A stretch of DNA of 29,392 nt from Coprinopsis marcescibilis (lineage: Eukaryota > Basidiomycota > Agaricomycetes > Agaricales > Psathyrellaceae), in contig ML210291.1 in the NCBI GenBank assembly GCA_004369085.1, positions 1 to 29,392 of the forward strand. The letters are read 5' to 3'. Positions within the stretch are counted from its first letter, which is position 1. The number at the start of each line of letters is the position of its first letter. The translations under genes were made by a program, and so were the position numbers. Shown piece after piece: positions 1 through 9,158 of the stretch. Below the pieces are notes generated by a model. The model did no database searches. It saw only the letters and a list, made by a program, of their open reading frames with translations, and had not been told where the DNA came from.

Positions 1-294
1 GTCTCGCATCGCGTTCCGTGCAGATTGTGAGTCTTGGGCAGCCTCGCGATGTATCGCTGCATCTCTGACTGTCTCGCATCACGTTCCGTGCAGAGGGTGA
101 GTCTTGAGCAGCCTTGCCCTATTTTGATCCATTCCTGATTGTCCCTCATCGTTCGTGCAGCTGGTAAGTATGAGGCAGCCTCGGATTGCATCCCTGTACC
201 TCTGACTATATCACATTAAACTCTCCTCAAGGCGGTAAGTTACCATCCATATCACAAACTAGTCTGTCTCCCCCCGACATTTCTTTGTCCTCAG
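1..294 (+). repeat. Tandem array of intron units separated by 3-nt exons
   Basis: Three to four diverged repeats of about 64-71 bp run from the left edge. Each carries a 3' splice site (GTGCAG, or TCAAG in the last unit), three bases, then a strong 5' splice site (GTGAGT or GTAAGT). The 3-nt exons would be ATT (24-26), AGG (94-96), CTG (161-163) and GCG (232-234). The introns are 27-93, 97-160, 164-231 and 235-294, which are normal sizes for a basidiomycete. CTGAC or CTGAT branch-point-like motifs lie about 20 nt before most acceptors. The first three introns share GNGCAGCCT after the donor, so they descend from one another by tandem duplication. All exons are phase 0 and join the open frame at 295. 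Confidence 0.7.
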
Positions 295-917
295 ACGGAT
301 TCAATCATGGAAGCCATCAACAACTCTAACTGGCATGTCAGGATACTCCTTCCTCACTTTCTCCCGCTCCCCAACTCATTTCCCCGGCTTGTTACAGGAC
401 TCAGCAATCTATACTATGACAGGTCTGACCCATCAGTTATCTTCAGTCATGGACTACATTCCAACGGGAAGATCCACAGCTCTGGTTATCTGTCTGGAGA
501 ACTCCTTCTGGCGGGACAGCCAAAACTTTCAAACTGCCTTCAAGGAATCGTGGAACTTCTACATCCACAGTGATGCACGTAAGCGTGTGGAACAAGAACT
601 GTCTGCGGCCATGCCAGTCGAATTCCAAATTGCCTTGAGAGCCTGGCGGGGTCGTCCCAATTTAACCGAGGGCCAGAAGAAGGAGTTTTCCGAAATTGTT
701 TGTCGCAATCTGCTACGTGCGTAGTCCATGTTCTGTGGATACAAAGTTAGCTCACAGATGACTTTTTAACAGCGCGTCCAGATACTCAACTCTCTGTTTG
801 ATCCTTCGACCTGCCAACGAATGCTTCAATATTTCTGTCATACGGTGCGTGTGATTTCAAGTTCGGCACTGCGATATCCTGAGGTTTCTCCAGATGTACC
901 GCCTTTGCATTCGATAG
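24..917 (+). CDS. Uncharacterised protein, 3' part, 5' end outside window
   Basis: I do not recognise the family. After the 3-nt exons the frame enters an exon at 295-336 (begins TDSIMEAINNSNWH). A possible phase-0 intron with a weak GTCAGG donor follows at 337-397. The main exon starts at 398 and reads DSAIYTMTGL, then a soluble, charged stretch ending near position 716. A further exon at 773-844 (RVQILNSLFDPSTCQRMLQY) and a last one at 894-917 (MYRLCIR, stop TAG) are joined by an intron with donor GTGCGT. The junction between the main exon and 773 is not resolved. The good GTGCGT donor at 717 gives the wrong phase, while a poorer GTTTGT donor at 698 keeps frame, so either the weak site is used or a base has been lost. 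No signal peptide or membrane segment is visible. The gene extends left of the window. Confidence 0.5.
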
Positions 918-2556
918 CGCGGCTTGAAGAGTTCATTGTACAATATATCTGTTTCCTTCCTGTCACCAATTGCAAGTCAGCATGTGTAGCGAAAAGGCGT
1001 GCGTACGCGATTACCGCGCACTCGCAGTTGAAATTCCCACCTCCCTGATATGCTAGTTTGATTGGTTTTTGAACAATTAAGCTTACACGAGTTCCACCTG
1101 AGGCTTCAGCTGAAAGTGAGGGAGTAGCATAGGCAATTCAAGTTCGCGCTATGACGCGGAGCTTGCCCATTGCCCGATCCGTCTAAGAAACCAAAGTACT
1201 CGAATTCGAGTCGCCAAATGCCAAATGCCATGAGCATCGAGTGTAATTTGAGGGAGTGCGAGGCAGCGAGCGAACCACCACCTTGCCGTACCGACTGGAA
1301 TCTCAGTCGACTCGGCTCTGAGTTCGATTCTCATCTCTGATATTCCGCTTGTTTCCAGAATCTTAATTTTGCGATCTCTACTGTGTAGGAAGGATCCAAC
1401 GACACTGGTCGGCGCTTGGCGTGACGCGGTAACATCTCCCTTCCAAATGTCACTATCCACCTTGTTTGTCTCCTTGATCCCTCATCGACATCCACGGCAA
1501 ACCTCAATGCGCTACAAAGTGAGCGCAAGGATTTCGACATGCAGCGGTATCCCCAGCAACGCTCCGCACGTATATCTCAAATAACGGAATGCGACGATGC
1601 TAGCCATTTAGTCGTCTCACTCTCATTTCACACCACCACTTTACAGTAAGTGACTCTCTGTACGGTCCTAGTCGCAGCCAACGACCGTCGACTAGTCTAT
1701 TTCCCGCTCACTATCGTCGACAGGCCCCGTCATTCAACTTGGGCGACCCCCACACACAGGTATCTCAGGTGTGCCGTTCACCGTTGACCGTTGACCTACG
1801 ATTCAGAATCCAGAATCCAGATAGGGAGAGCTAGTGGGTTGCCACTGTTTGCGCCGTACGGCGATACTCGTACCTTGGTAATGTACTCTGTGACTGGAGT
1901 TGAAGATTGGGTCAAGCGTCATACGTAGTCGAGTCGAAAGTTCATCAGAGCGTGTATATGTAGTCCAGGGTGCGCAACCCGCATTGCGTAGTTCCTCATA
2001 CTTCATCCTCCGAATGTCATCAGACTCGGGAGGCCGCACTCAAAGCTGGGCTTGGTGGTGCTGCATGGCCTGGGTCTTGCTTGTCAAGTGATTGGTGGGC
2101 ATGCTACTGTTAGACGCGTATTGAAGAGGGTTACAGCTGGCCGTATAGCGTATAGATTTTTGGGAAAGTGTCCGGTCGGGCTCGGAAAAGAATGATCGGG
2201 CGAATAGTCGTCAGAGCCAAGTAGTCTTTTGAATACACATGATTCAGAACGCTGGCCCACCCACGTCAGCGCTCGTCACAGTGAGAAAGGAAACTAGGTC
2301 GCCAACTCGATACCTGAACATTAGCTCCTCAAGAGACATACATTATCTATTACAAGCAAACCTATGGAGGAGAAACGAGAGCGGTGATTGGCTTGGGTAC
2401 AGGGCGCGCGAAGGCTTGGCACCGGCAATCGGCGGCATCAGCCGGGATCTCCGTGTGCGATTGTGTCGAGGTACATTGGCAGCTCTTCTCTCCACACGAT
2501 CCAACGACCACGCAACACGACCCCAAAGCCAGATAACCAAACGCACCCTAGGCTGG
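918..2556. other. Intergenic stretch without a supported gene
   Basis: All frames here are short, with no recognisable protein motif. The last 300 bases probably hold the promoter and 5' leader of the gene starting near 2603. A 13-bp B-box-like word at 1320-1332 is noted elsewhere but has no convincing A-box partner. Confidence 0.4.
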
Positions 2557-2608
2557 GTGAGTATGCTGCTAACTTCACGAACGATACGCTTACTGATCGC
2601 AGATGCAG
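2557..2608 (+). other. Probable 5'-UTR intron ending at the start codon
   Basis: A strong GTGAGT donor lies at 2557. A GCTAAC branch-point-like motif lies at about 2568-2573. Acceptors end at 2602 (46 nt) or 2608 (52 nt). Either acceptor is followed directly by an in-frame ATG (2603 or 2609). The upstream exon has no start codon in the matching frame other than a distant ATG at 2239, so it is more likely leader than coding. Confidence 0.45.
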
Positions 2609-4800
2609 ATGCGTCGTCTTACGCTCCACGCCTCGGCTCTGAACAACGACGAGTACGATGGCTACACACGATCTCTCAAGGAACTTGCAGAGGTGGACGG
2701 GGAAGCAGGCGGGGATGACTCGGACGAGTATTTCGAGCGGCTGGGGATCGGTGTGCGGGAGGTGCGGGCGTGGCTGCGCGGGCGGTATCCAGCCCTCGGC
2801 CCACAGACCATCGACAGCATCCTCAAGTTCTTCTCAGCCTCTCTCAGGCAGGGCGATACCTTAACAGGCGGGCAGTTCTTCGCGGTACTCCGTCTTGTAA
2901 CGCACGTGCAGCAAGGGAAAGAGCTGGATCGGGATCTGGCGTTTGTCCAGGGTGCGTGCTGTTTCTCGTGCTCGTTTCTTGGCTGAATGGATAGGCTAGT
3001 GGGGAATGTGAATAGGACTGTGTCGAGACCTGCGTCGCCGAGAGCATACGCAAGTCCCCATTCATCCCGTTTATTTGTGGTACTGACTATGTGTGTACAG
3101 ATGGTGGACCGTTTTTCAAGCCCGCTGTGCCGGTGCCAGCGACTGGCAAACGGAGCCCGGTGAAGACGCTGTTCCCGCCAAACCCGTCCTCTTCATCCTC
3201 ATCGTCCCATCGGCATACGGCATCAACCTCATCGCATCATGTGCCTGCGTTTCCGTTGCAGCACCAACCGGGCCTCTCGCATGCGCGTGTCACGGATGCG
3301 CGTACGGCGAGCTGCTCGTCTTCTTCGTCTTTTGGTGGTGATGGCGATGGGGACGACTACCTGAGCCAGAGCCACGGAGGTTATCCGAGTGGGGGCGCTG
3401 TAAAGGGGCACCGGCGGACTGCTACTACTACTGGTGTTGGTGTGGGTGTAAGAGAGAGGGTGAGGAACCGGGTGATGGAGAGTCTGGATCGGGATTGGGA
3501 CCGGGATAGGCATAGGCATGTGCAGCAACAGCCTTCCCCGCCCATGTCGACTAGTTCGTTGGAGCAGGTTGCGTTGGCTGCTGCGCCTGAGCGGGCGAAG
3601 GTGAAGAGCCGGCCGCCTACCCCGCCTACCTCGCTGTATATCCCGCAGGATTCGCCCAGGAAGAGGACGGTGGATACGAATACGAATACGAACAGGAGCG
3701 ATATGAACAATACAACGAATAGGATGGATGCGAATACGATCGATATGAAAACGAATAGGATGAACACGATGTCTAGGATGAATACGACTAATACGATCGA
3801 TATGAATACGAATACGAGTGAATCGACGATGATAGGTTCGGATCCGGGGCAGGGTGCGAAAGTGAAAACGAAGAGACCGGTCTCGCTAGGTGGTGCGAGT
3901 AATTTGAGGGCGGAGGCTGCCAAGAAGGGTCCGCCGCCTCCTCCTCCGCACCATGTAGTGAAAGACGCTGGGCCTGGGGTTGCGCCGCCGCCTATGCATC
4001 CTGATCAGGTTGGGAGGGCTGGTGCGAAGGTTGCTGCTGCGGGACACGGGCCGAGTGTGGGAGCGGCAAGGTCGAGGGGCCGTTCGAGTCCTACCCGGGG
4101 AGCGACGTTTGATGAAGTTTATGGTGTGCGTCGGGGTGCGGGTGCGGGTGGGGAAGATGGGGAAGAAGGCGTGGTGCTTGAGGTCGTCTCGCCGTTTGAT
4201 GCGAGTGCGAGTCCTGGGTTGTCGGGGTTGAGTGTTTACACGGGCCCTGGTGTGGGGCAGGAATATGGGCAGGGGGGTGGTGTGCGGAGGTTTGGGAGTG
4301 CGAGTGCGAGTGCGAGTGCGAGTCAAAGTAAGAGTCAGAGTCAGAGTAGGAGTCAGAGTAGGAGTCGGGCAGGGAGTGCGAGTGCGAGTGGGAGGGTGCC
4401 TGTGGCGGGTGTCGGAGGGCCGAGTGTGAGTGGTGGTGGGACGATACCGGGCGGGGGCACATACACAGTAGCAGGAGCAGTAGCGGGAGCAGCAGGCGTA
4501 GCAGGAGCAGGGGCAGGAGGAGCAGGACACAGACGAACCAGCTCCTCCTCGCCTTATACACGGTCTCCGTCCGGTTCACCGTTTAGCCCTGCGCCTAGTT
4601 CTCCGCTTGTGAGGAGCGCCAGGAATCCGTTTGAGTGTGGTGGGTATGGTGGTGGAGGGCCGTTTGGGGGCGTTGGAGGAGGAGGGAATGGGGGTAATGG
4701 GGGAGGGATGGAGGAACCAACAGCTCGCCGACGACGAGGGTGTTTAGGAGTCGGAGTTGCCATTATCCCAGTTCTGGTGCTGGGGGTGGGTATCCGTTGA
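2603..4800 (+). CDS. EH/EF-hand-like protein with long low-complexity tail
   Basis: Two exons, 2603-2951 and 3101-4800, give about 682 residues. The intron (2952-3100, donor GTGCGT, acceptor TACAG) is phase 1 and rebuilds an Asp codon, giving FVQ-D-GGPFFKP. Residues about 10-117 hold an acidic helix-rich segment. It ends in LTGGQFFAVLRLVTHVQQGK, which resembles the second half of an EH (Eps15 homology)/EF-hand pair; such domains usually bind NPF peptides in endocytic proteins. This assignment is by eye only. The remainder is disordered: Ser/His runs, a Thr/Asn/Met repeat (from 3670), Pro stretches, a Ser-Ala/Ser-Gln/Ser-Arg repeat (from 4294) and a Gly-rich end. The last 20 residues look unlike the rest. 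Other frames around 4720-4850 read NQQLADDEGV and GAGGGYPLRVSRNL, so the true C-terminus may be frameshifted. Starts at 2603 and 2609 are both possible. Confidence 0.7.
3670..3826 (+). repeat. Coding hexamer-like repeat (AATACG and relatives)
   Basis: Imperfect repeats of AATACG, ACGAATAGGATG and GATCGATATGAA encode a run of Asn, Thr, Met, Arg and Asp residues inside the tail of the EH-like protein. The frame is kept, so copy-number change is in multiples of three bases. Confidence 0.7.
4294..4395 (+). repeat. Coding GAGTGC/GAGTCA microsatellite
   Basis: Tandem hexamers GAGTGC, GAGTCA and GAGTAG encode alternating Ser-Ala, Ser-Gln and Ser-Arg dipeptides in the tail of the EH-like protein. 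The same tract opens long spurious frames on the opposite strand. Confidence 0.75.
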
Positions 4801-4935
4801 GAGTTTCACGGAACCTCCTACCTTGGAGGTTCAGCGGAACACGCTGGCGAGAACGTTCGCACTAGAGGGTTTCACAGAACCACCTACTTTGGAGGTTCGG
4901 TGGAACACGCTGATAAGGTCTGTCTCACCAGAGAG
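4800..4935 (+). repeat. Two-to-three-copy tandem repeat of ~64 bp containing a hairpin
   Basis: Units begin AGAGTTTCAC (4800) and AGAGGGTTTCAC (4864), with a decayed third start near 4932. Copies one and two each contain an inverted repeat, GAACCTCC...GGAGGTTC in copy one and a slightly mismatched form in copy two, followed by GGAACACGCTG. The array begins at the stop codon of the EH-like gene, so it may be 3' UTR or former coding sequence. Confidence 0.6.
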
Positions 4936-5504
4936 TTTGGCAGAAATAATAGACGGGTCCCGGAGCGCAATGGTCGAGGTAGACCTTTCAGAGGCGGGAA
5001 TGGCCCAAGTTTTACTCACCCACAGCACTCGAGGGCCTCAAAAATGCAAAGCCTGGTCACGACTGACTGAGGACAAGAGTCCTTGCGATTGATCATTTCA
5101 CATTCCACATCGTCACAAAACATATTTCGCGGTATTCCTTTCCAGGCCTAGGCATCTGCTGTAATTCAGCCGACAGCGAGTGTGGGATGGGAAATCAAGC
5201 GGCGAAAGATTGGGTGGGTGACTGTCGTTCCACATCGCTTTTAGCGCCGGGTTTTGGAAGGCTCCGTTAACTACGTCATCATCGTCATTATCCCTCGGGC
5301 TCAGTCTCACTCAACAAGCAACTCGCGTCGTCCGAACGTAGGTGGACGGAAGCGTCTGCCAGTGTCATTTCCGAAAGATGACCAGACCATGGCCTCTCGC
5401 TCTGCAGCACTACGGTGGAATTCCAGGGACTCAATGAGGCCAATGTTTCTGTAGCATGTACCACGAAAAATATAAAGAATATTGATATTCGTAACAACAA
5501 GTTA
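4936..5504. other. Intergenic stretch, nothing recognised
   Basis: Only short overlapping frames without motifs are present. It lies between the 3' ends of two convergent genes and probably holds their 3' regions. Confidence 0.35.
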
Positions 5505-5783
5505 TTAGTTATTTTCAATCCCAAGACAGGTATAAATGGCTTTCGAAATTTTCTCTGGGGTGATGACGCCTCCCGAGCCCAAGTTAATATCGTCGACCGC
5601 GGTGGTTTGGAGACTAGATCTCCGACATTCCAATGCATCGATCACGACGCTGGATGACAATGCTCTTGGCGGGTCAGACGGTAGAATGTTCAGAAATATG
5701 CCATGTAAGATCACAACCAGGTTTACTATGTATGTCGCCAAGAACTTTGCCGTCGAGGGACTGTTTCGTAGAGAAATCAGCAT
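5505..5783 (-). CDS. Possible small orphan ORF or relic exon, 92 codons
   Basis: An open frame starts at an ATG (5783) only 31 bases beyond the stop of the upstream - strand gene. The N-terminal third is hydrophobic (TYIVNLVVILHGIFLNIL) and could be one membrane helix. It is followed by a soluble part containing SDPPRALSSSVVIDALE and LGSGGVITPEKISKAIY. The composition looks protein-like, and no similar-length frame on the other strand looks better. I recognise no family. It could be a separate small gene, a displaced exon or chance. Confidence 0.25.
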   Translation of the reverse strand: MLISLRNSPSTAKFLATYIVNLVVILHGIFLNILPSDPPRALSSSVVIDALECRRSSLQTTAVDDINLGSGGVITPEKISKAIYTCLGIENN

Positions 5784-5813
5784 GGTGATCTCCTGATATT
5801 TAATCTATACATA

Positions 5814-6730
5814 CTATTTCTGGTACTTTCCATAGAGGAATCGCAGGGCCAGAATGCCCAGGCTGATGGCGCTGAGAGGGAGTGCCAACGCAGTAGCGCC
5901 AGCCACTTGCACGAGGCTGATCAAATCGGACACCGTCGAAACACCATCAGCCAGAGATCTGTAGAAAGACTGTTAAATACCTTGCGCCAGTCTCAGATAT
6001 GCCACGTACGAGGTCTGGTTGAGAAGATCATCGGCAGGCGGAGCGACTAGGGCAAGCATTCGAGAGAAGAACTCAGGGCTCGAGAGGATCTAGTAGCTCA
6101 TTTCAATGTCAATGGTAAAGAGAAAAAAAGATGGAAGTGACCTGCCTTGTCAGGATCATTGAAGTTCCATACCAGCAAGATATCATCATGTATACGACGA
6201 ATACAATCAATGATCATTTCTCCTTCGAATACAATGCTTTTTCCAAGATCTATCCAGTATTCTGTATCGGTTGTCAGCGCATTGTTCAAAGATGTGAAAG
6301 GAGTATGAATACTCTTTGCGCCTTCGCTAACATTAAAGTATGAGTTGTAGTAAACGAACTAGGATGAACAACATACAAGACAGAGAGCTTGACTTTCTGC
6401 CTAGCGTTAACCTGTTGAGCAGCTGCCCAAGGAATCCACAGTTCATCTTCAACACCACGCAGCGTCTGCCGAGTCACATCCGCCAACTCGACAAACATTT
6501 TTCGCATAACCTGGCGATCTGTGTCCTTGATCGATGTCGATATCTTCACCCAAGGAATGTGGGCTCCCGGCGATGACAATTCTTTCCATGCCTTCTGAAG
6601 CGTCCCCGCCGAGGAATCGAGTGACTCTGATGCTTTCTTTTCGGAATCAGCCAGCCTTTCGTGCATGGGTTTCTTCGAGCGGTCTTTGGACAAATATTGG
6701 TTGACTAGTGTGTCGTACTTGTGTCGCAAA
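5814..6730 (-). CDS. C-terminally anchored membrane protein, 5'-truncated
   Basis: Family not recognised. Four exons on the - strand agree in phase: up to 6730-6377, 6326-6146, 6089-6010 and 5958-5814 (stop TAG). Introns are 50, 56 and 51 nt. The middle one works only as a GC-AG intron (donor GCAGGT after AAG), which joins NDPDK to ILSSPEFF. The N-terminal part is Lys/Glu-rich and probably helical or coiled coil (KDRSKKPMHERLADSEKKAS). The C-terminus ends with a hydrophobic segment of about 25 residues (VAGATALALPLSAISLGILA) and a short basic tail, RFLYGKYQK, as in tail-anchored proteins. In the upstream direction the frame meets a stop within about 15 bases, exactly where the GATC-rich repeat begins. 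The start codon and upstream exons are therefore missing or displaced, and the gene is probably a broken remnant despite its clean 3' half. Confidence 0.55.
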
Positions 6731-7260
6731 TTTCCTAGGGGCTAGATCTACCCAATCGGGCCAGTCAGGACCCCCGTGGCTTGATCTTGCTAGATCATGA
6801 ACACTGTTCAGCCTGATCAAGGCTCGTGGGACTTGATCAATTGGCCCGGGTCCTAGATCGGTCGCCGGTGCTTGATGTAGTTCTGGTCGCTTGATCAAGC
6901 TGATGAGGATAAGATCGCAAAAGCGGTGCATGGTCGACAGACCTTGGCTAGATCATGAGCTCGAGTGGCTATGATCTTTCGCTTCGTATCTAATCTACCT
7001 GCCATCCTTGCTATCTTTATCTCGATTATCTTGTTCACATATCTACCTCTGAATATATCTATTTATCTAGTCCTATTGTCTAATCTATCTATTTATCTAA
7101 TCCTACTGTCATCTATCTAACCTAGTATTAGTACTCTGATCTTGTTCACGCACCTAGATCTATTTGATCTTACCTGGCCGAGAATCGAACTCTTGACCTA
7201 CCGCTTTTGACCTCATATATAGTGAGGTGCATAGTTACACCTACACCATATAGGCTATGA
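6731..7260 (-). mobile_element. GATC-rich SINE-like repeat with tRNA-derived head
   Basis: Read on the - strand the unit starts with a tRNA-like head (about 7256-7172) and continues through an A/T-rich tract of imperfect ATCTATTTATCTA repeats (about 7030-7120). It ends in a body packed with GATC palindromes (CTTGATCAA, CTAGATC). I count 13 GATC sites in about 440 bp, where fewer than two are expected by chance. Its - strand end reads TAGGAAATTTGCGACACA at 6736-6719. The same 18 bases occur at the end of a second GATC-rich stretch at 27663-27680 in the + direction. No ORF is present. A non-autonomous Pol III-transcribed element is the best reading. A duplication of inserted host sequence was not identified. 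Confidence 0.45.
7172..7256 (-). promoter_or_regulatory. tRNA-like Pol III internal promoter (A and B boxes)
   Basis: On the - strand TGGTGTAGGTGTAAC (7248-7234) fits an A box and GAGTTCGATTCTC (7192-7180) fits a B box, about 42 nt apart. Between them CCTCA-CTATATA-TGAGG (7227-7211) forms a perfect 5-bp anticodon stem with a 7-nt loop. The loop triplet would be ATA, possibly a changed tyrosine GTA. The acceptor arms do not pair and the T stem has two mismatches, so a working tRNA is unlikely. Confidence 0.45.
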
Positions 7261-7503
7261 AAGTGGCCAGATATGATTACCATATATGCGCTTTGTTTTG
7301 ACTTGCAGAAGAGAAAAAAAAAAGGCAAGCATGCAGGCCAGAATGACCAGATATTCATATACACATGATCTTGACCAGGTACATAAGATCTAACGTGCAT
7401 GCAGTCAAGTTCAACAAAAAAAAACAACAGTGATGCAGTAGGACGACCAACACAGAGACTCTAGGAGAGTCGCCGAACCAAGAGAGACACGTCAAAAATC
7501 GTT

Positions 7504-9158
7504 TCACAGAATCCTTGAGTCCTTCAGCGCATTGTGCAGGATTGTCTCCTTCACAGCCGAAAACACAACCCAGATATTCGTAGTGTCCGTCGCCTGTGTC
7601 AAACTGGAGTAGAATGAAATCACTAACATGTCATTGCCATGTCCCAATTCTGAAGTGAAAACAACACCGTCTACAGGAGGGAATCAAGAAAGTAAGTAAG
7701 ATGGGATAGGATACTCACTGAGGATACACACTCAGCCTTGCCCGGTTTGACTGCATAAACTTCCACAAGATGTATTTCGCCGCCTTGTTGATATCCGCGC
7801 TGCCTGTGTACTTGGGGAAGTATTGTGCCGGTGGATCTAGCCACCGTCGTCAGCACCAGAACAACGCAGCAACACCACCAAAGCCCCACAACAACACACC
7901 TTGGGAAGCTTGTTCTTGAACACGTCAATCTTATTCAAGAATAGGATTATCGACGTCTGCAGGAACCACCCCGAGTTGATCACCGAGTTGAAGAGAATTA
8001 ACGATTCGGCCATCTGGTTCTGCAAAATCAGGCAGCGAGCATGAAATGGTGAGTGGGTGATGACAAGCAGCAGATGTCTATCGCTTACCTGGGTCCTCTC
8101 CTCTCTCAGCACCTGGTCGTACTCGCTCAGCGCCGTGCAGAAGATGATTGACATTGAAACAATGTATCTACTTTTCCGTTCAGACCGTTGACCACCAACA
8201 TCAAACATGTGTATTCTGCCATATATATAAGAAGGGAGAGCTGACAGCAAAGGAGAGCTGTAAATGACGTACGATAGCTGGCCCATCGTGAACCTCGTTT
8301 CTGAGATCCCAACCGACTTTTGATGGGCCCACAGGACGTCCGTTTCGTTTGCCAGGTAGTTGGGCTTGCCTATCCGCAGAACCTCGCTAAAGAAACTGAA
8401 GGAGATGCATGTGAGTTGACAGCAACAATGACAAAGAGGGATGAGCGCTGCTCACTATCCAGCCGAATCCATCAAGTAGAACTTGCTCGAGTGTTTTTCC
8501 ATGATCTTGGGGATGACTGGGTCGTTCCAGAACTGGTCCATGGCCTCTGCGATTTCAGGTGAGAAGTAGGGTTGTTCGGGGTCAAGCTGGTACTCCAGAA
8601 TCTTCTCTAGAACAGTGAGTACTTCGAGAACAGGCTAGGTACTTGGGGAAGACGAACCCTGTTGGAGTATTTGACGCACTCGAGGCCAGCCCTGACCACA
8701 TAGACGACAACGTGCTGCAACGACTTTGTAGATGACAGGCCTGTACTCAGCCAGCTCCTGCGCGGAAAGCCGTTCTTGTGGATGATCTTCATCTGCTTGA
8801 CGATTGTACTCTTCCCTGATTCAGCAGATCCTGTAAACCAAGCCTGTCAGCCTATTCTCTATTGTTTCTGTGGATGATCGAGAACCAAGGCATTTGGCAG
8901 GCTGCAGATGTCCACAGCACGATATGTCCAATCTTTGTTGGCGACGATCTGTCCATCCCGTTCGCAATCAGCGCATGTTTGTTCACATGCGCTTCTGAAG
9001 AGCAGTCCCACATTGGTGCAGGTAGGCAGGGAGTCGCCGAGGAAGTACGGAAGGGAGAGAGATAGATGCGCACCTAAAAGCAGAACCTTGCACTCATGCA
9101 AGTTCTCCAACCCCACCGTTGACTGAACCATCGTCGATACTGAACAGCTGAGACCCAT
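7504..9158 (-). pseudogene. Heterotrimeric G-protein alpha subunit, frame-broken copy
   Basis: Eight exons can be traced: 9158-9074, 8830-8658, 8606-8456, 8395-8273, 8215-8089, 8019-7900, 7836-7719 and 7603-7504 (stop TGA). They read as a G-alpha from end to end: P-loop GSAESGKST (usual form GAGESGKST), [38 protein letters not shown], switch region [22 protein letters not shown], guanine-binding [14 protein letters not shown], and a C-terminus NALKDSRIL where KDSGIL is usual. The product would couple membrane receptors to downstream effectors. The frame is damaged: one base seems lost after GGCTTT (8766), at the exon 2/3 border, in the AAAAG run near 8174 and at the exon 6/7 border. Two of these are offset by nearby indels. 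Intron 1 (243 nt) is unusually long. Decay of an extra paralogue is favoured; homopolymer sequencing errors are the alternative. Confidence 0.75.

Noticed and set aside
1..294. CRISPR-like array
   Set aside because: The repeats are diverged and lack unique spacers. Splice signals explain their structure, and the genome is eukaryotic.
1320..1332. GAGTTCGATTCTC, identical to the B box of the SINE-like element
   Set aside because: There is no A box at a proper distance upstream and no tRNA-like folding, so a 13-mer alone is not enough.
2239..2556. Upstream coding exon for the EH-like gene starting at 2239
   Set aside because: It is phase-compatible with the 2609 acceptor, but its composition is unlike a conserved domain and it has only a distant start. 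A 5' UTR is simpler.
3886..4579. Long - strand ORFs rich in Arg/Thr/Pro/Ser
   Set aside because: They are shadows of the coding hexamer repeats of the + strand EH-like gene.
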